Below, piece after piece: positions 50,461 to 57,161 of a DNA stretch of 57,161 nt; the first letter of the stretch is position 1; each line of letters opens with the position of its first letter. Source of the DNA: Streptosporangium carneum (GTDB lineage: Bacteria > Actinomycetota > Actinomycetes > Streptosporangiales > Streptosporangiaceae); assembly GCF_027922005.1 (NCBI RefSeq), contig NZ_BSEV01000034.1, forward strand, positions 1 to 57,161, read 5' to 3'. The position numbers and the translations under genes were made by a program. The notes beneath the pieces were generated by a model. The model saw only the letters and a program-made list of their open reading frames with translations. It did no database searches and had not been told where the DNA came from.

Positions 50461-51966
50461 ATGGCAGCGTCGACGTTTCTACGACCGCAGGACAGCGAGC
50501 TCGAGGCCCCCGTCCTGGAGCGGCCGGGCAGGCTGCTCATCGGCGGGGAGTGGGGATCCGGCGCCTCCGGCCGGACCTTCACGACCTACGACCCGGCGAC
50601 GGCCGCCCCGCTGGGCGAACTCGCCGAGGCGGACGCGGCCGACGTGGACGCCGCGGTCCAGGCGGCCAGGCGGGCGCTGCGCGACCCGGCCTGGGCCCAG
50701 ATGTCGCCCGCGCAGCGCGCCCAGGTGCTCTGGCGGATCGCCGAGCTGATCGAGGCCAACGGCGACGAGTTGGCCTACCTGGAGACCCGGGACCAGGGCC
50801 AGCCGCTGGGGGTCGCCAGGGGAGTCTCCGTCACGGGCGCGGCCGAGCACTTCCGCTACTACGCGGGCTGGACGACCAAGATCGAGGGGGCCACGGCCCC
50901 GATCTCGCTGCCGAACACGCTGCACTACTCCCGCAGGGAGCCGGTGGGCGTCTGCGCGCTGATCACGCCGTGGAACTTCCCCCTCATGATCCTGACCTGG
51001 AAGCTCGCCCCGGCGCTCGCCTGCGCCAACACCGTGATCATCAAGCCGGCCGAGCAGACCTCGCTGACCGCGCTGCGGCTCGCCGAGCTCTGCCTCGAGG
51101 CGGGGGTGCCCGCAGGAGTCGTCAACCTCCTCACCGGCGGCCCCGACGTCGGCCGGGCCCTGGTCGCCCACTCCGGCGTCGACAAGGTGTCCTTCACCGG
51201 CTCGACCGCCGTCGGCCGCGAGATCATGCGCGTCTCCGCGGACAACCTGAAGCGGGTCACCCTGGAGCTGGGGGGCAAGACCCCCACCATCGTGGCGCAC
51301 GACGCCGACCTCGACCGGGCGGTCGCCGGGTGCGTCCAGGGCGCGCTGTTCAACAGCGGCCAGGTGTGCGCGGCCTACTCCAGGTTCTACGTCGACCGCA
51401 GGCGGGTGGACGAGTTCACCGAGAAGGCCGCTGCGGCCGCCGCCGCCCTGCGGCTCGGCCCCGGCCTGTCCGACTCGACCGACCTGGGCCCCCTCGTCAC
51501 CGAGGAGCACCTGCGCAGCGTCGACGGGTACGTGCGCTCGGGCGTCGACCAGGGCGCCGAGCTGGTCACGGGTGGCCTGCGGGCCGACGGGGACCTCGAG
51601 AAGGGCTTCTTCTACCGCCCGACCGTCTTCGCCGGGGTGACCGACGACATGACGATCGCCCGCGAGGAGATCTTCGGCCCGGTGATCCCCGTCCTCGCCT
51701 ACGACGACCTGGACGACATCGCGGACCGGGCCAACGACAGCGAGTTCGGGCTGGCCGCCTCCGTGTGGACCAACGACCTGTCCACGGCGCACACCCTGGC
51801 CGCCGCCGTACGGGCGGGCTCGGTGTTCGTCAACATGCTCCACGTCCCCGACCCCGCCGCCCCCTGGGGCGGTTTCAAGGCCAGCGGCATCGGGCGCGAG
51901 ATGGGCCCGTACGCCCTGGAGGCCTACACCGAGGTCAAGGGCGTCTTCGTCAACCTCGACCGGTGA
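50461..51966 (+). CDS. Aldehyde dehydrogenase
   Basis: 501 residues from ATG 50461; GTG 50452 is an alternative close to the GGGGAGGG site, and open frame continues further upstream without support. Motifs: TPWNFPLMILTWKLAPALA, FTGSTAVGREI, catalytic Glu269 in LELGGK and Cys303 in NSGQVCAA. Complete, of family length. It oxidises an aldehyde to the acid with NAD(P). Divergent AraC regulator and the nearby GMC/SDR operon indicate it finishes an alcohol-oxidation pathway. Ends in a very strong terminator. Confidence 0.92.
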   Translation: MAASTFLRPQDSELEAPVLERPGRLLIGGEWGSGASGRTFTTYDPATAAPLGELAEADAADVDAAVQAARRALRDPAWAQMSPAQRAQVLWRIAELIEANGDELAYLETRDQGQPLGVARGVSVTGAAEHFRYYAGWTTKIEGATAPISLPNTLHYSRREPVGVCALITPWNFPLMILTWKLAPALACANTVIIKPAEQTSLTALRLAELCLEAGVPAGVVNLLTGGPDVGRALVAHSGVDKVSFTGSTAVGREIMRVSADNLKRVTLELGGKTPTIVAHDADLDRAVAGCVQGALFNSGQVCAAYSRFYVDRRRVDEFTEKAAAAAAALRLGPGLSDSTDLGPLVTEEHLRSVDGYVRSGVDQGAELVTGGLRADGDLEKGFFYRPTVFAGVTDDMTIAREEIFGPVIPVLAYDDLDDIADRANDSEFGLAASVWTNDLSTAHTLAAAVRAGSVFVNMLHVPDPAAPWGGFKASGIGREMGPYALEAYTEVKGVFVNLDR

Positions 51967-52009
51967 CGGGCGCGAGCCCGGCAGGCTGACGGGGAGGTCC
52001 CCATGAGCC

Positions 52010-52058
52010 GCCGGTGCGCCTCACGCGGCGGGCCCCGCGTGAGGCGCACCGGCTTTTT
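52010..52058 (+). terminator. Intrinsic terminator of the ALDH gene
   Basis: GCCGGTGCGCCTCACGCGG (52010-52028) and its exact reverse complement (52035-52053) form a perfect 19-bp stem with a 6-base loop, followed by TTTTT at 52054-52058. It is the clearest Rho-independent terminator in the window. Confidence 0.92.
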
Positions 52059-52183
52059 CGTCCCGTGCCGCCCGGCGTCACGGGACAACTTCTCTTCGTG
52101 TTCACCGAGGCTTCGGCGCCAGGACGCCGGACGCGGATACCTTCCTGGTCACATCTGATGACTTGTTCATGAAGGAAAGCGTC

Positions 52184-53464
52184 ATGTCGCGTTCACTCAT
52201 CACCGCGCTGGCCGTCGCCGCAGCGCTCACCACCACGGTCGCCGGTCCCGCGGCCGCGACACCGGTGCGGACACCGCGGGTCACCTCCGACGTGACGTTG
52301 CCCGCGCCGAGCCTGGCCGCGTTCGAGCCGGGGATCGTGAAGGACGACAGGGGCGTCAAGCTGGGCGGCGTCGGCAGCGGGCTGTACCCCGCGGAGCGCC
52401 CCGGCGAGTACTGGATGGTGACCGACCGCGGCCCGAACGGCGAGCCGAAGGTCAACGGGGAGAAGCGGCGCACGTTCCCGGTGCCCGAGTTCGCGCCCGC
52501 CATCGTGCGCGTGGCCGTACGGCACGGCGTCGCGAAGATCGTCAAGACCGTCCCGCTGAGGAAGTCCGACGGCACGCCGATCAGCGGCCTGTCGAACCAG
52601 GCGGGCCACGACGAGACGCCCTACGGCTGGGACGGCGTGAACCAGCTGTCCTACGACCCGAACGGGCTGGACACCGAGGACGTCGTCACCGACGGGCGCG
52701 GCGGTTTCTGGCTGGTCGAGGAGTACGCCCCCTCGCTGGTGCACGTGGCCGCGGACGGGCACATCCTGGCCAGGCACGTCCCCAAGGGCCTCGGCCTCAC
52801 CGGGGCGGGGTACCCCGTGCACGAGACGCTGCCCGCGATCTTCGCCACCCGTCAGCAGAACCGCGGCTTCGAGGCGCTGGGCGTCTCGCACGCCGAGCGC
52901 GCCCTGTACCTCGCCGTGCAGAGTCCGCTGGCCAACCCCGACAAGAAGACCGGCAAGGCCTCCAGCGTCGCCAGGATCCTGCGGGTCGACCTCCGCACCG
53001 GCAGGCCGACCGGCGAGTGGGCCTACACCATGGAGAACGTCGCGACCTTCGACCCGGCCGCCGAGCAGGGCGACATGAAGATCTCCGCCCTCACCGTGCT
53101 GAGGCCGGGCCGCCTGCTCCTGCAGGAGCGCACCGACGCCGTGGCCCGCCTCTACACCGTCGACCTGCGCCGGGCGACCGACCTCCTCGGCGGCGTCCAC
53201 GACGACCCGGCGACCACGCCGTCGCTCGAGGCCTCCACCCCCGCGGACGTCACCGTCGCGGCCAAGTCCCTGGCCGTCGACCTGGCCGCGGTGCCCGGCC
53301 TGCCCGGCAAGATCGAGGGCGTCGCGGTCCTCGATCCCAGGACGATCGCCGTCGCCAACGACAACGACTTCGGCGTCGGCTCCTTCGGGCCCGACGGCCG
53401 TCTGATCGACTCCGGCGTGACCAGCCGCATCCTGACCATCCGCCTTCCCCGCCCCCTGCTGTAG
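52184..53464 (+). CDS. Secreted esterase-like/phytase-like protein
   Basis: 426 residues from ATG 52184, GAAGGAAAG upstream; ATG 52169 is an in-frame alternative. Signal peptide MSRSLITALAVAAALTTTVA to about residue 27. Esterase-like-activity-of-phytase domain: LGGVGSGLYPAERPGEYWMV, TDRGPNG, EDVVTDGRGGFWLVEEYAPS, QNRGFEALGVSHAERALYLA and IAVANDNDFGVG near the end. Same family as the 40706 gene but more like the typical actinomycete secreted member. It likely acts on phosphate esters outside the cell. Confidence 0.85.
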   Translation: MSRSLITALAVAAALTTTVAGPAAATPVRTPRVTSDVTLPAPSLAAFEPGIVKDDRGVKLGGVGSGLYPAERPGEYWMVTDRGPNGEPKVNGEKRRTFPVPEFAPAIVRVAVRHGVAKIVKTVPLRKSDGTPISGLSNQAGHDETPYGWDGVNQLSYDPNGLDTEDVVTDGRGGFWLVEEYAPSLVHVAADGHILARHVPKGLGLTGAGYPVHETLPAIFATRQQNRGFEALGVSHAERALYLAVQSPLANPDKKTGKASSVARILRVDLRTGRPTGEWAYTMENVATFDPAAEQGDMKISALTVLRPGRLLLQERTDAVARLYTVDLRRATDLLGGVHDDPATTPSLEASTPADVTVAAKSLAVDLAAVPGLPGKIEGVAVLDPRTIAVANDNDFGVGSFGPDGRLIDSGVTSRILTIRLPRPLL

Positions 53465-53500
53465 GGCGACCGCCCTGCCGAGGGCGCGGCTCTCGACAGG

Positions 53501-53538
53501 GTGTGGGGCGGCCCGCTCACCGGCGGGTCGCCCCACAC
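53501..53538. terminator. 16-bp hairpin between convergent genes
   Basis: GTGTGGGGCGGCCCGC (53501-53516) and GCGGGTCGCCCCACAC (53523-53538) form a 16-bp stem with one G-U pair and a 6-base loop, 37 bases after the phytase-like stop and 48 bases before the stop of the convergent membrane gene. Candidate bidirectional terminator. Confidence 0.65.
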
Positions 53539-53585
53539 ATCGGGGGAGACGGCGGTTCGACGACCCCGGCGGGTTCGCGGCGAGG

Positions 53586-54110
53586 TCAGGTGATCGCCTC
53601 GACCGCGGCGACGACTCCTCCCACGACCACCCCCACGACGACGATCAACGGGCTGCCCTTCGCCGCGGCGACGGCGTGGAAGCGCAGATCCCGGTACTCC
53701 TCCATGCCCTCCGTCCCCGGCAGCGCCAGGAGACGGGGACGCAGGCCCGCGAAGACGATCCAGTCGACGACGACCAGGTCATAGACGCTCAGCGTGAGGA
53801 AGCCGACCGCCCCGACGACGGCCGCCCTGAGGAAACCGACGTCGCCGCCGAGCTCCGCCCCGAGTCGCGACATCGCCAGGACCATGAGGGGGACGCAGCA
53901 CCCGCCCCAGAAGAACAGGCCGAAGCCGATCGCGGTACGGCGGCCGCGCACGCTCTTCGGCCTGCCGTATCTCTCCCGGACGGCGGGCGGGTAGTCGTCG
54001 AGCAGGAAGTCGCGGCCGACGGCGGCCCCCACGAACAGGGCGACGGTGAACAGAACGCTCACCACCAGCCCATACGTGACACCGTAACCGACGAGCACGG
54101 ACCACTCCAT
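53586..54110 (-). CDS. Integral membrane protein under a predicted iron box
   Basis: 174 residues from ATG 54110 (GGAGG 5 bases upstream; longer frames exist but are not supported). About four membrane segments (about 5-25, 58-78, 90-115, 152-172), a basic loop RERYGRPKSVRGRRTAIG after the first, and FFWGGCCVPLMVLAM with adjacent Cys pair. No family I can name. The start lies 18 bases from a DtxR/IdeR-like iron box, implying iron-repressed expression, for example in metal homeostasis. Function otherwise unknown. Confidence 0.7.
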   Translation of the reverse strand: MEWSVLVGYGVTYGLVVSVLFTVALFVGAAVGRDFLLDDYPPAVRERYGRPKSVRGRRTAIGFGLFFWGGCCVPLMVLAMSRLGAELGGDVGFLRAAVVGAVGFLTLSVYDLVVVDWIVFAGLRPRLLALPGTEGMEEYRDLRFHAVAAAKGSPLIVVVGVVVGGVVAAVEAIT

Positions 54111-54127
54111 GACATCCTCCGGCATTG

Positions 54128-54152
54128 ATGTTAGGGAAGCCTTGCCTAACAT
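54128..54152. promoter_or_regulatory. Candidate IdeR/DtxR iron box
   Basis: TTAGGGAAGCCTTGCCTAA (54131-54149) is a 19-base interrupted palindrome; read on the reverse strand it matches the DtxR/IdeR consensus TTAGGTTAGGCTAACCTAA at 15 of 19 positions, including both TTAGG/CCTAA ends. The palindrome extends to ATGTTAGG/CCTAACAT (54128-54152). It is centred 30 bases upstream of the membrane-protein start and would block its transcription when iron is plentiful. Confidence 0.72.
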
Positions 54153-54306
54153 ACGCGGCATCATCATGGGATTCGAGGACTCGCGGTGACCTTCGTCGCC
54201 GTCGGCGAGAGCGGCTCCCCGCCTGCGCCGCAGGCCGCCGGACATCAGGCCGGTTTCTCATGATTGGACCGGGACTGAGCCGGTGCGGCTGCCTACTGTG
54301 GTCCTC

Positions 54307-55710
54307 ATGCGTTCTCAACACGGCTCCCGGCTCCACCCCCGGCTCGACGACGACCTTCGCCACCTGCCCGAACTGCTGGAGGCCACCCGGGCCTACGCCG
54401 TACGGATCCTGCGCGGCCTGGACGAGCGGCCGGTCGCCGGGACGCCCGCCCCGTCGGCCCCCTCGGCGCTGCCGGAGCGCGGCGCCGGTCTGGCCGGGGC
54501 TATGGAGACGTTCGCCCGGCGCTGGGAGCCCGGGTTCTCGGGCAGCGCGGGCCCCCGCTACCTGGGTTTCGTCACCGGCGGCGCGACCCCGGCCGCGCTG
54601 GCGGGCGACTGGCTGACCGGCACGCTCGACCAGAACCCCACCTCGGCCCTCGACTCCGGGGCCCAGGACCTCGAGCGCGAGACGCTCGCCTGGCTGCGCG
54701 AGTTGTTCGGCCTGTCCGAGGAACACTCGGGGATCTTCGTCAGCGGCGCGACGATGTCGAACGTCACAGGCCTGGCGATCGCGCGCGAATGGCTGGGCGA
54801 ACAGCGCGGCGTCTCGGTGGCCGAGGAGGGAGCGGCGGCGCTCGGCCCGGTGCGGGTGCTGTCGGGCAGCCCGCACTCCAGCGTCGGCAAGGCGCTGTCC
54901 ATGCTGGGGCTGGGCCGTGCGGCCCTGCGCCAGGTGGACGTCCTGCCGGGCAGGGAGGCGGTCGACGTCGCGAGACTCGCCGACGAGCTGGCCGCGCTCG
55001 ACGGGCGGCCCGCGATCGTGGTGGCCAACGCGGGCACCGTGAACACGGTCGACTTCGACGACCTGCGCGCGATCGCGGAGCTGCGCGAGCGGTACCCGTT
55101 CTGGATGCACGTGGACGCCGCCTTCGGCGCGTTCGCCGCGCTCTCTCCCGAGCACGCCCACCTGGTCGACGGGCTGGCCGAGGCCGACTCGGTCTGCGTC
55201 GACCTGCACAAGTGGCTGAACGTCCCCTACGACGGCGCGGTGCAGTTCACCAGGCGTCGCGACCTGCAGGCCCGGGTCTTCCGGAACGCCGCCGCCTACC
55301 TGGGGCCGCTGGGCGAGACCCCGGACTTCATCCATCTCACCCCGGAGAACTCCCGTCGCCTGCGCGCGCTTCCCGCCTGGTTCACCCTGGCGGCCTACGG
55401 GCGCGAGGGACACGCGGAGATCGTCCGGCGTGACATCGCCATGGCGGCCAGGCTCGGCGAGCTGGTCGACGCGATGCCCGCCTACCGCCTGCTGGCCCCG
55501 GTCCGGCTCAACGTGGTGTGCTTCACCCTCGCCGCCGCCCCCGAACGCGTCGGCGAGCTGGCCGCCGCGATCGCCGCCTCGGGCGAGGCGTTCCTCACGC
55601 CCACCGTCTACGACGGGCTGCCCGCCCTGCGCGCGGCCTTCAGCAACTGGCGCACCACCGATGCCGACGTCCGGCGCGTGGCCGAGGTCCTGGAGGCGTT
55701 CCGGCCGTGA
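54307..55710 (+). CDS. PLP-dependent decarboxylase (group II)
   Basis: 467 residues from ATG 54307; GTG 54283 is in frame. A -10-like TACTGT (54294-54299) seven bases before the ATG and the lack of a ribosome site suggest a leaderless mRNA. Motifs: DQNPTSALDSGAQDLERETL, GIFVSGATMSNVTGLAIARE, WMHVDAAFG (PLP-ring Asp) and the Schiff-base Lys302 in DLHKWLNVPYD. Group II decarboxylases remove CO2 from aromatic, acidic or diamino acids; some build siderophore amines. Substrate not assignable. Divergent from the iron-box gene. Confidence 0.88.
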   Translation: MRSQHGSRLHPRLDDDLRHLPELLEATRAYAVRILRGLDERPVAGTPAPSAPSALPERGAGLAGAMETFARRWEPGFSGSAGPRYLGFVTGGATPAALAGDWLTGTLDQNPTSALDSGAQDLERETLAWLRELFGLSEEHSGIFVSGATMSNVTGLAIAREWLGEQRGVSVAEEGAAALGPVRVLSGSPHSSVGKALSMLGLGRAALRQVDVLPGREAVDVARLADELAALDGRPAIVVANAGTVNTVDFDDLRAIAELRERYPFWMHVDAAFGAFAALSPEHAHLVDGLAEADSVCVDLHKWLNVPYDGAVQFTRRRDLQARVFRNAAAYLGPLGETPDFIHLTPENSRRLRALPAWFTLAAYGREGHAEIVRRDIAMAARLGELVDAMPAYRLLAPVRLNVVCFTLAAAPERVGELAAAIAASGEAFLTPTVYDGLPALRAAFSNWRTTDADVRRVAEVLEAFRP

Positions 55711-56491
55711 CCGCCGCCGTACGGACCGGCGCCCGTGACGCTCCGCCCGGCCGGGCCGCGATCCACGCAATCGGACGGACCTCCCCTGTGCGATGACCCG
55801 GCCCGCCGTTCCTTTCCGAGGAGACACAGTCGGCCGGAAGAATCACCCTCACGAAAGCCGGGCACGACAACTTTCCTCGAAGGGGCAACAGATCAACACT
55901 TTTCACCGTCATCCCCGATGCCCAGACTGTGAGATGTGTGCACCACTCAGTTGGCCCGTTCGGGAAACACCCCTTCACGACGCGTTTCCAGCGTGGTGAA
56001 GGTCGATCGACGCCACGTGGGAGTGGCGTCCAGGAGGCGCCGCGTTTCCGCCCGGCGTGGGTTCTTCCGGCCGGGCGAGCGGGGGCTCAGGTTGCGTCGA
56101 GAGAAAAACGCCCCGTTCCCGGGAGTCACCGGGTGACGCGGGCCGGATCCAAGCCAGGGCATCGGGACCTCGGGGGCTGTCCTGGACGGGAGATCGAGCG
56201 GTGTGCGCGGGCCGGCGGAGTAACGGCGGGAAATGACTCGCCGGGACGACGGCCCGCCCGCGCCGTGCCGGTGTGAACGGGAGCATTCGCCATGGGACGC
56301 CGACGTCGCGGGGGAAAGACGTCGGCATGGCGGCGGCGCCGCGGGGGGCGCCGCCGTCATGACGGCGACTGTCGCTCCGAGCCTTCGGGAGGCCGGAGAC
56401 GGACAGATCCTGGAACCGCACGCGTCGCCGATCCCCCGATTCGGCGTACGGAGCACAAGGCCTGTCCAAGGCGAGCGATAAGGAATGGTCC
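55711..56491. other. 781-base gap without a convincing gene
   Basis: Frames of 65-115 codons are open here but none has a ribosome site with family-like sequence. The right half holds a 15-bp hairpin and then the promoter of the winged-helix gene. I see no tRNA or known RNA. Confidence 0.6.
56326..56361. terminator. 15-bp GC hairpin upstream of the winged-helix gene
   Basis: CATGGCGGCGGCGCC (56326-56340) pairs with GGCGCCGCCGTCATG (56347-56361), one mismatch, 6-base loop. No T-run. It lies 131 bases upstream of the regulator start, so it may end an unseen transcript or form an attenuator in the regulator leader. Confidence 0.5.
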
Positions 56492-57043
56492 ATGTCGGCG
56501 AGCGTGGGGGACGTGCGAGGCCGGATGTCAAGCGAAGAGGTGCGCCTACTGCGCTGGCCTGTCCAGCGTGAGATGCGTGAACGATTCCGCTCTCTCAAAA
56601 TACCGCGCATTCTGGTCGTGGAGGCCGGAGTCGAGGCTCCCGTGTGCGACGACATCTACGAGGACTGGGTGCGCGCTCCGATCGCGTCGAAAGACCTCCA
56701 GTCCCGTATCGACGCGCTGGTCCGCAGATATCACAAGAGCAGGCTTCCATTCCTCGACGAGGGCGGGGTCCTGCGTTTCTCCTCCCGTTCGGTGACCCTC
56801 TCGCCCAGGCAGGCCGAGCTCCTGGACCTTCTCATCTCCCGTTTCGGCGAGGTCGTGCCACGCGAGGCCCTGTGGTTCAGGCTCTGCCAGGAGAGCGGCG
56901 GACTGAAGACGAGGAACGCGCTGGACCTGCACATGATGCGCATCCGGCAGCGGGTCACCCCGCTCGGTCTCACGGTCCGCACCGTCTGGGGACGCGGGTA
57001 CGTCCTCGACACGGAGCCGGAGATGAAGTCCGTCGCACCGTGA
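56492..57043 (+). CDS. Winged-helix regulator with degenerate receiver-like N-terminus
   Basis: 183 residues from ATG 56492, AAGGA 7 bases upstream. N-terminal 35-90 (IPRILVVEAGVEAPVCDDIY, then DWVRAPIASKDLQSRIDALV) keeps only the edges of a receiver fold and no phosphoacceptor Asp site. The C-terminal OmpR/PhoB-type winged helix (about 98-175) has LSPRQAELLDLLISRFGEVV and VRTVWGRGYVLDT. It resembles an actinobacterial family of atypical regulators found near secondary-metabolite genes. A phosphorylation-independent mode is likely. A 27-base repeat array starts at its stop codon. Confidence 0.8.
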   Translation: MSASVGDVRGRMSSEEVRLLRWPVQREMRERFRSLKIPRILVVEAGVEAPVCDDIYEDWVRAPIASKDLQSRIDALVRRYHKSRLPFLDEGGVLRFSSRSVTLSPRQAELLDLLISRFGEVVPREALWFRLCQESGGLKTRNALDLHMMRIRQRVTPLGLTVRTVWGRGYVLDTEPEMKSVAP

Positions 57044-57161
57044 CGGCACCGGTCACGACTCTGTCCGTGACGGCACCGGTCACGACTCTGTCCGTGACGG
57101 CACCGGTCACGACTCTGTCCGTGACGGCACCGGTCACGACTCTGTCCGTGACGGCACCGGT
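57038..57161. repeat. 27-bp tandem repeat array truncated by the window end
   Basis: Unit CCGTGACGGCACCGGTCACG plus ACTCTGT (27 bases), starting at 57038, 57065, 57092, 57119 and 57146; each copy has a GTGAC/GTCAC inverted pair. The first copy contains the stop codon of the regulator, and the array runs out of the window, so its full length is unknown. Confidence 0.95.

Noticed and set aside
55929..56481. Small overlapping frames in the 781-base gap
   Set aside because: Arg/Pro-rich, typical of GC-rich noncoding frames, with no ribosome sites or recognisable domains.
1..57161. tRNA, rRNA, CRISPR arrays, IS elements or integrases
   Set aside because: I looked for cloverleaf-like, spacer-repeat and transposase/integrase signatures and saw none, although weak or partial RNA genes could be missed by eye.

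Overview
The window is very GC-rich actinobacterial DNA with strong GC wobble bias, frequent GTG/TTG starts and several actinomycete-specific families: DUF5753 XRE regulators, DUF574 methyltransferases, an F420-type LLM oxidoreductase, a SARP-type giant regulator and RsbV/RsbW-like switches. The style fits a Streptosporangiaceae-like filamentous actinomycete. This is inference from gene content; no marker gene fixes the genus. I see no tRNA, rRNA, CRISPR array, transposase or phage gene.

Layout. 1-745: a long inverted repeat, then a Zur-box-like palindrome in front of zinc-free ribosomal protein paralogues L33 and L31. 860-5970: a GNAT, an EF-hand protein, a giant kinase-receiver-PP2C protein and a divergent STAS/anti-sigma kinase pair. 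6170-19180: mostly housekeeping or accessory genes (HAD, STAS, acetate kinase, CBM48, kinase-like protein, DUF5753 regulator with DUF574 methyltransferase, MFS with a GlxA-type regulator, SGNH esterase, hemerythrin). 19320-31240: a compact NRPS locus made of a divergent SARP-AAA-TPR regulator, a two-module NRPS (C-A-T-C-A-T, no thioesterase), an MbtH protein and a stand-alone condensation protein. 31400-37550: three SDRs, an NTF2-like protein, an LLM oxidoreductase and a DHA2 efflux pump, with a 15-bp motif shared by two promoter regions. 37650-41860: a HelD/HelR-type helicase, a repeat-rich gap and a secreted phytase-like protein. 42430-51970: GMC oxidoreductase, SDR, a sugar-type ABC importer, an AraC regulator and an aldehyde dehydrogenase, which read as one uptake-and-oxidation locus. 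52180-57161: a second phytase-like protein, a membrane protein behind a good IdeR/DtxR iron box, a PLP decarboxylase, a winged-helix regulator and a 27-bp tandem array cut by the window end.

Most likely new biology: (1) the NRPS locus, whose product I cannot assign, with its condensation protein fused to what looks like a leftover adenylation subdomain; (2) the oxidoreductase/efflux cluster with a shared operator-like motif and one SDR lacking the catalytic lysine; (3) the iron-box-controlled membrane protein; (4) several unexplained repeats and hairpins, notably the 30-bp-stem inverted repeat at the left edge and the 39-bp array in front of acetate kinase.
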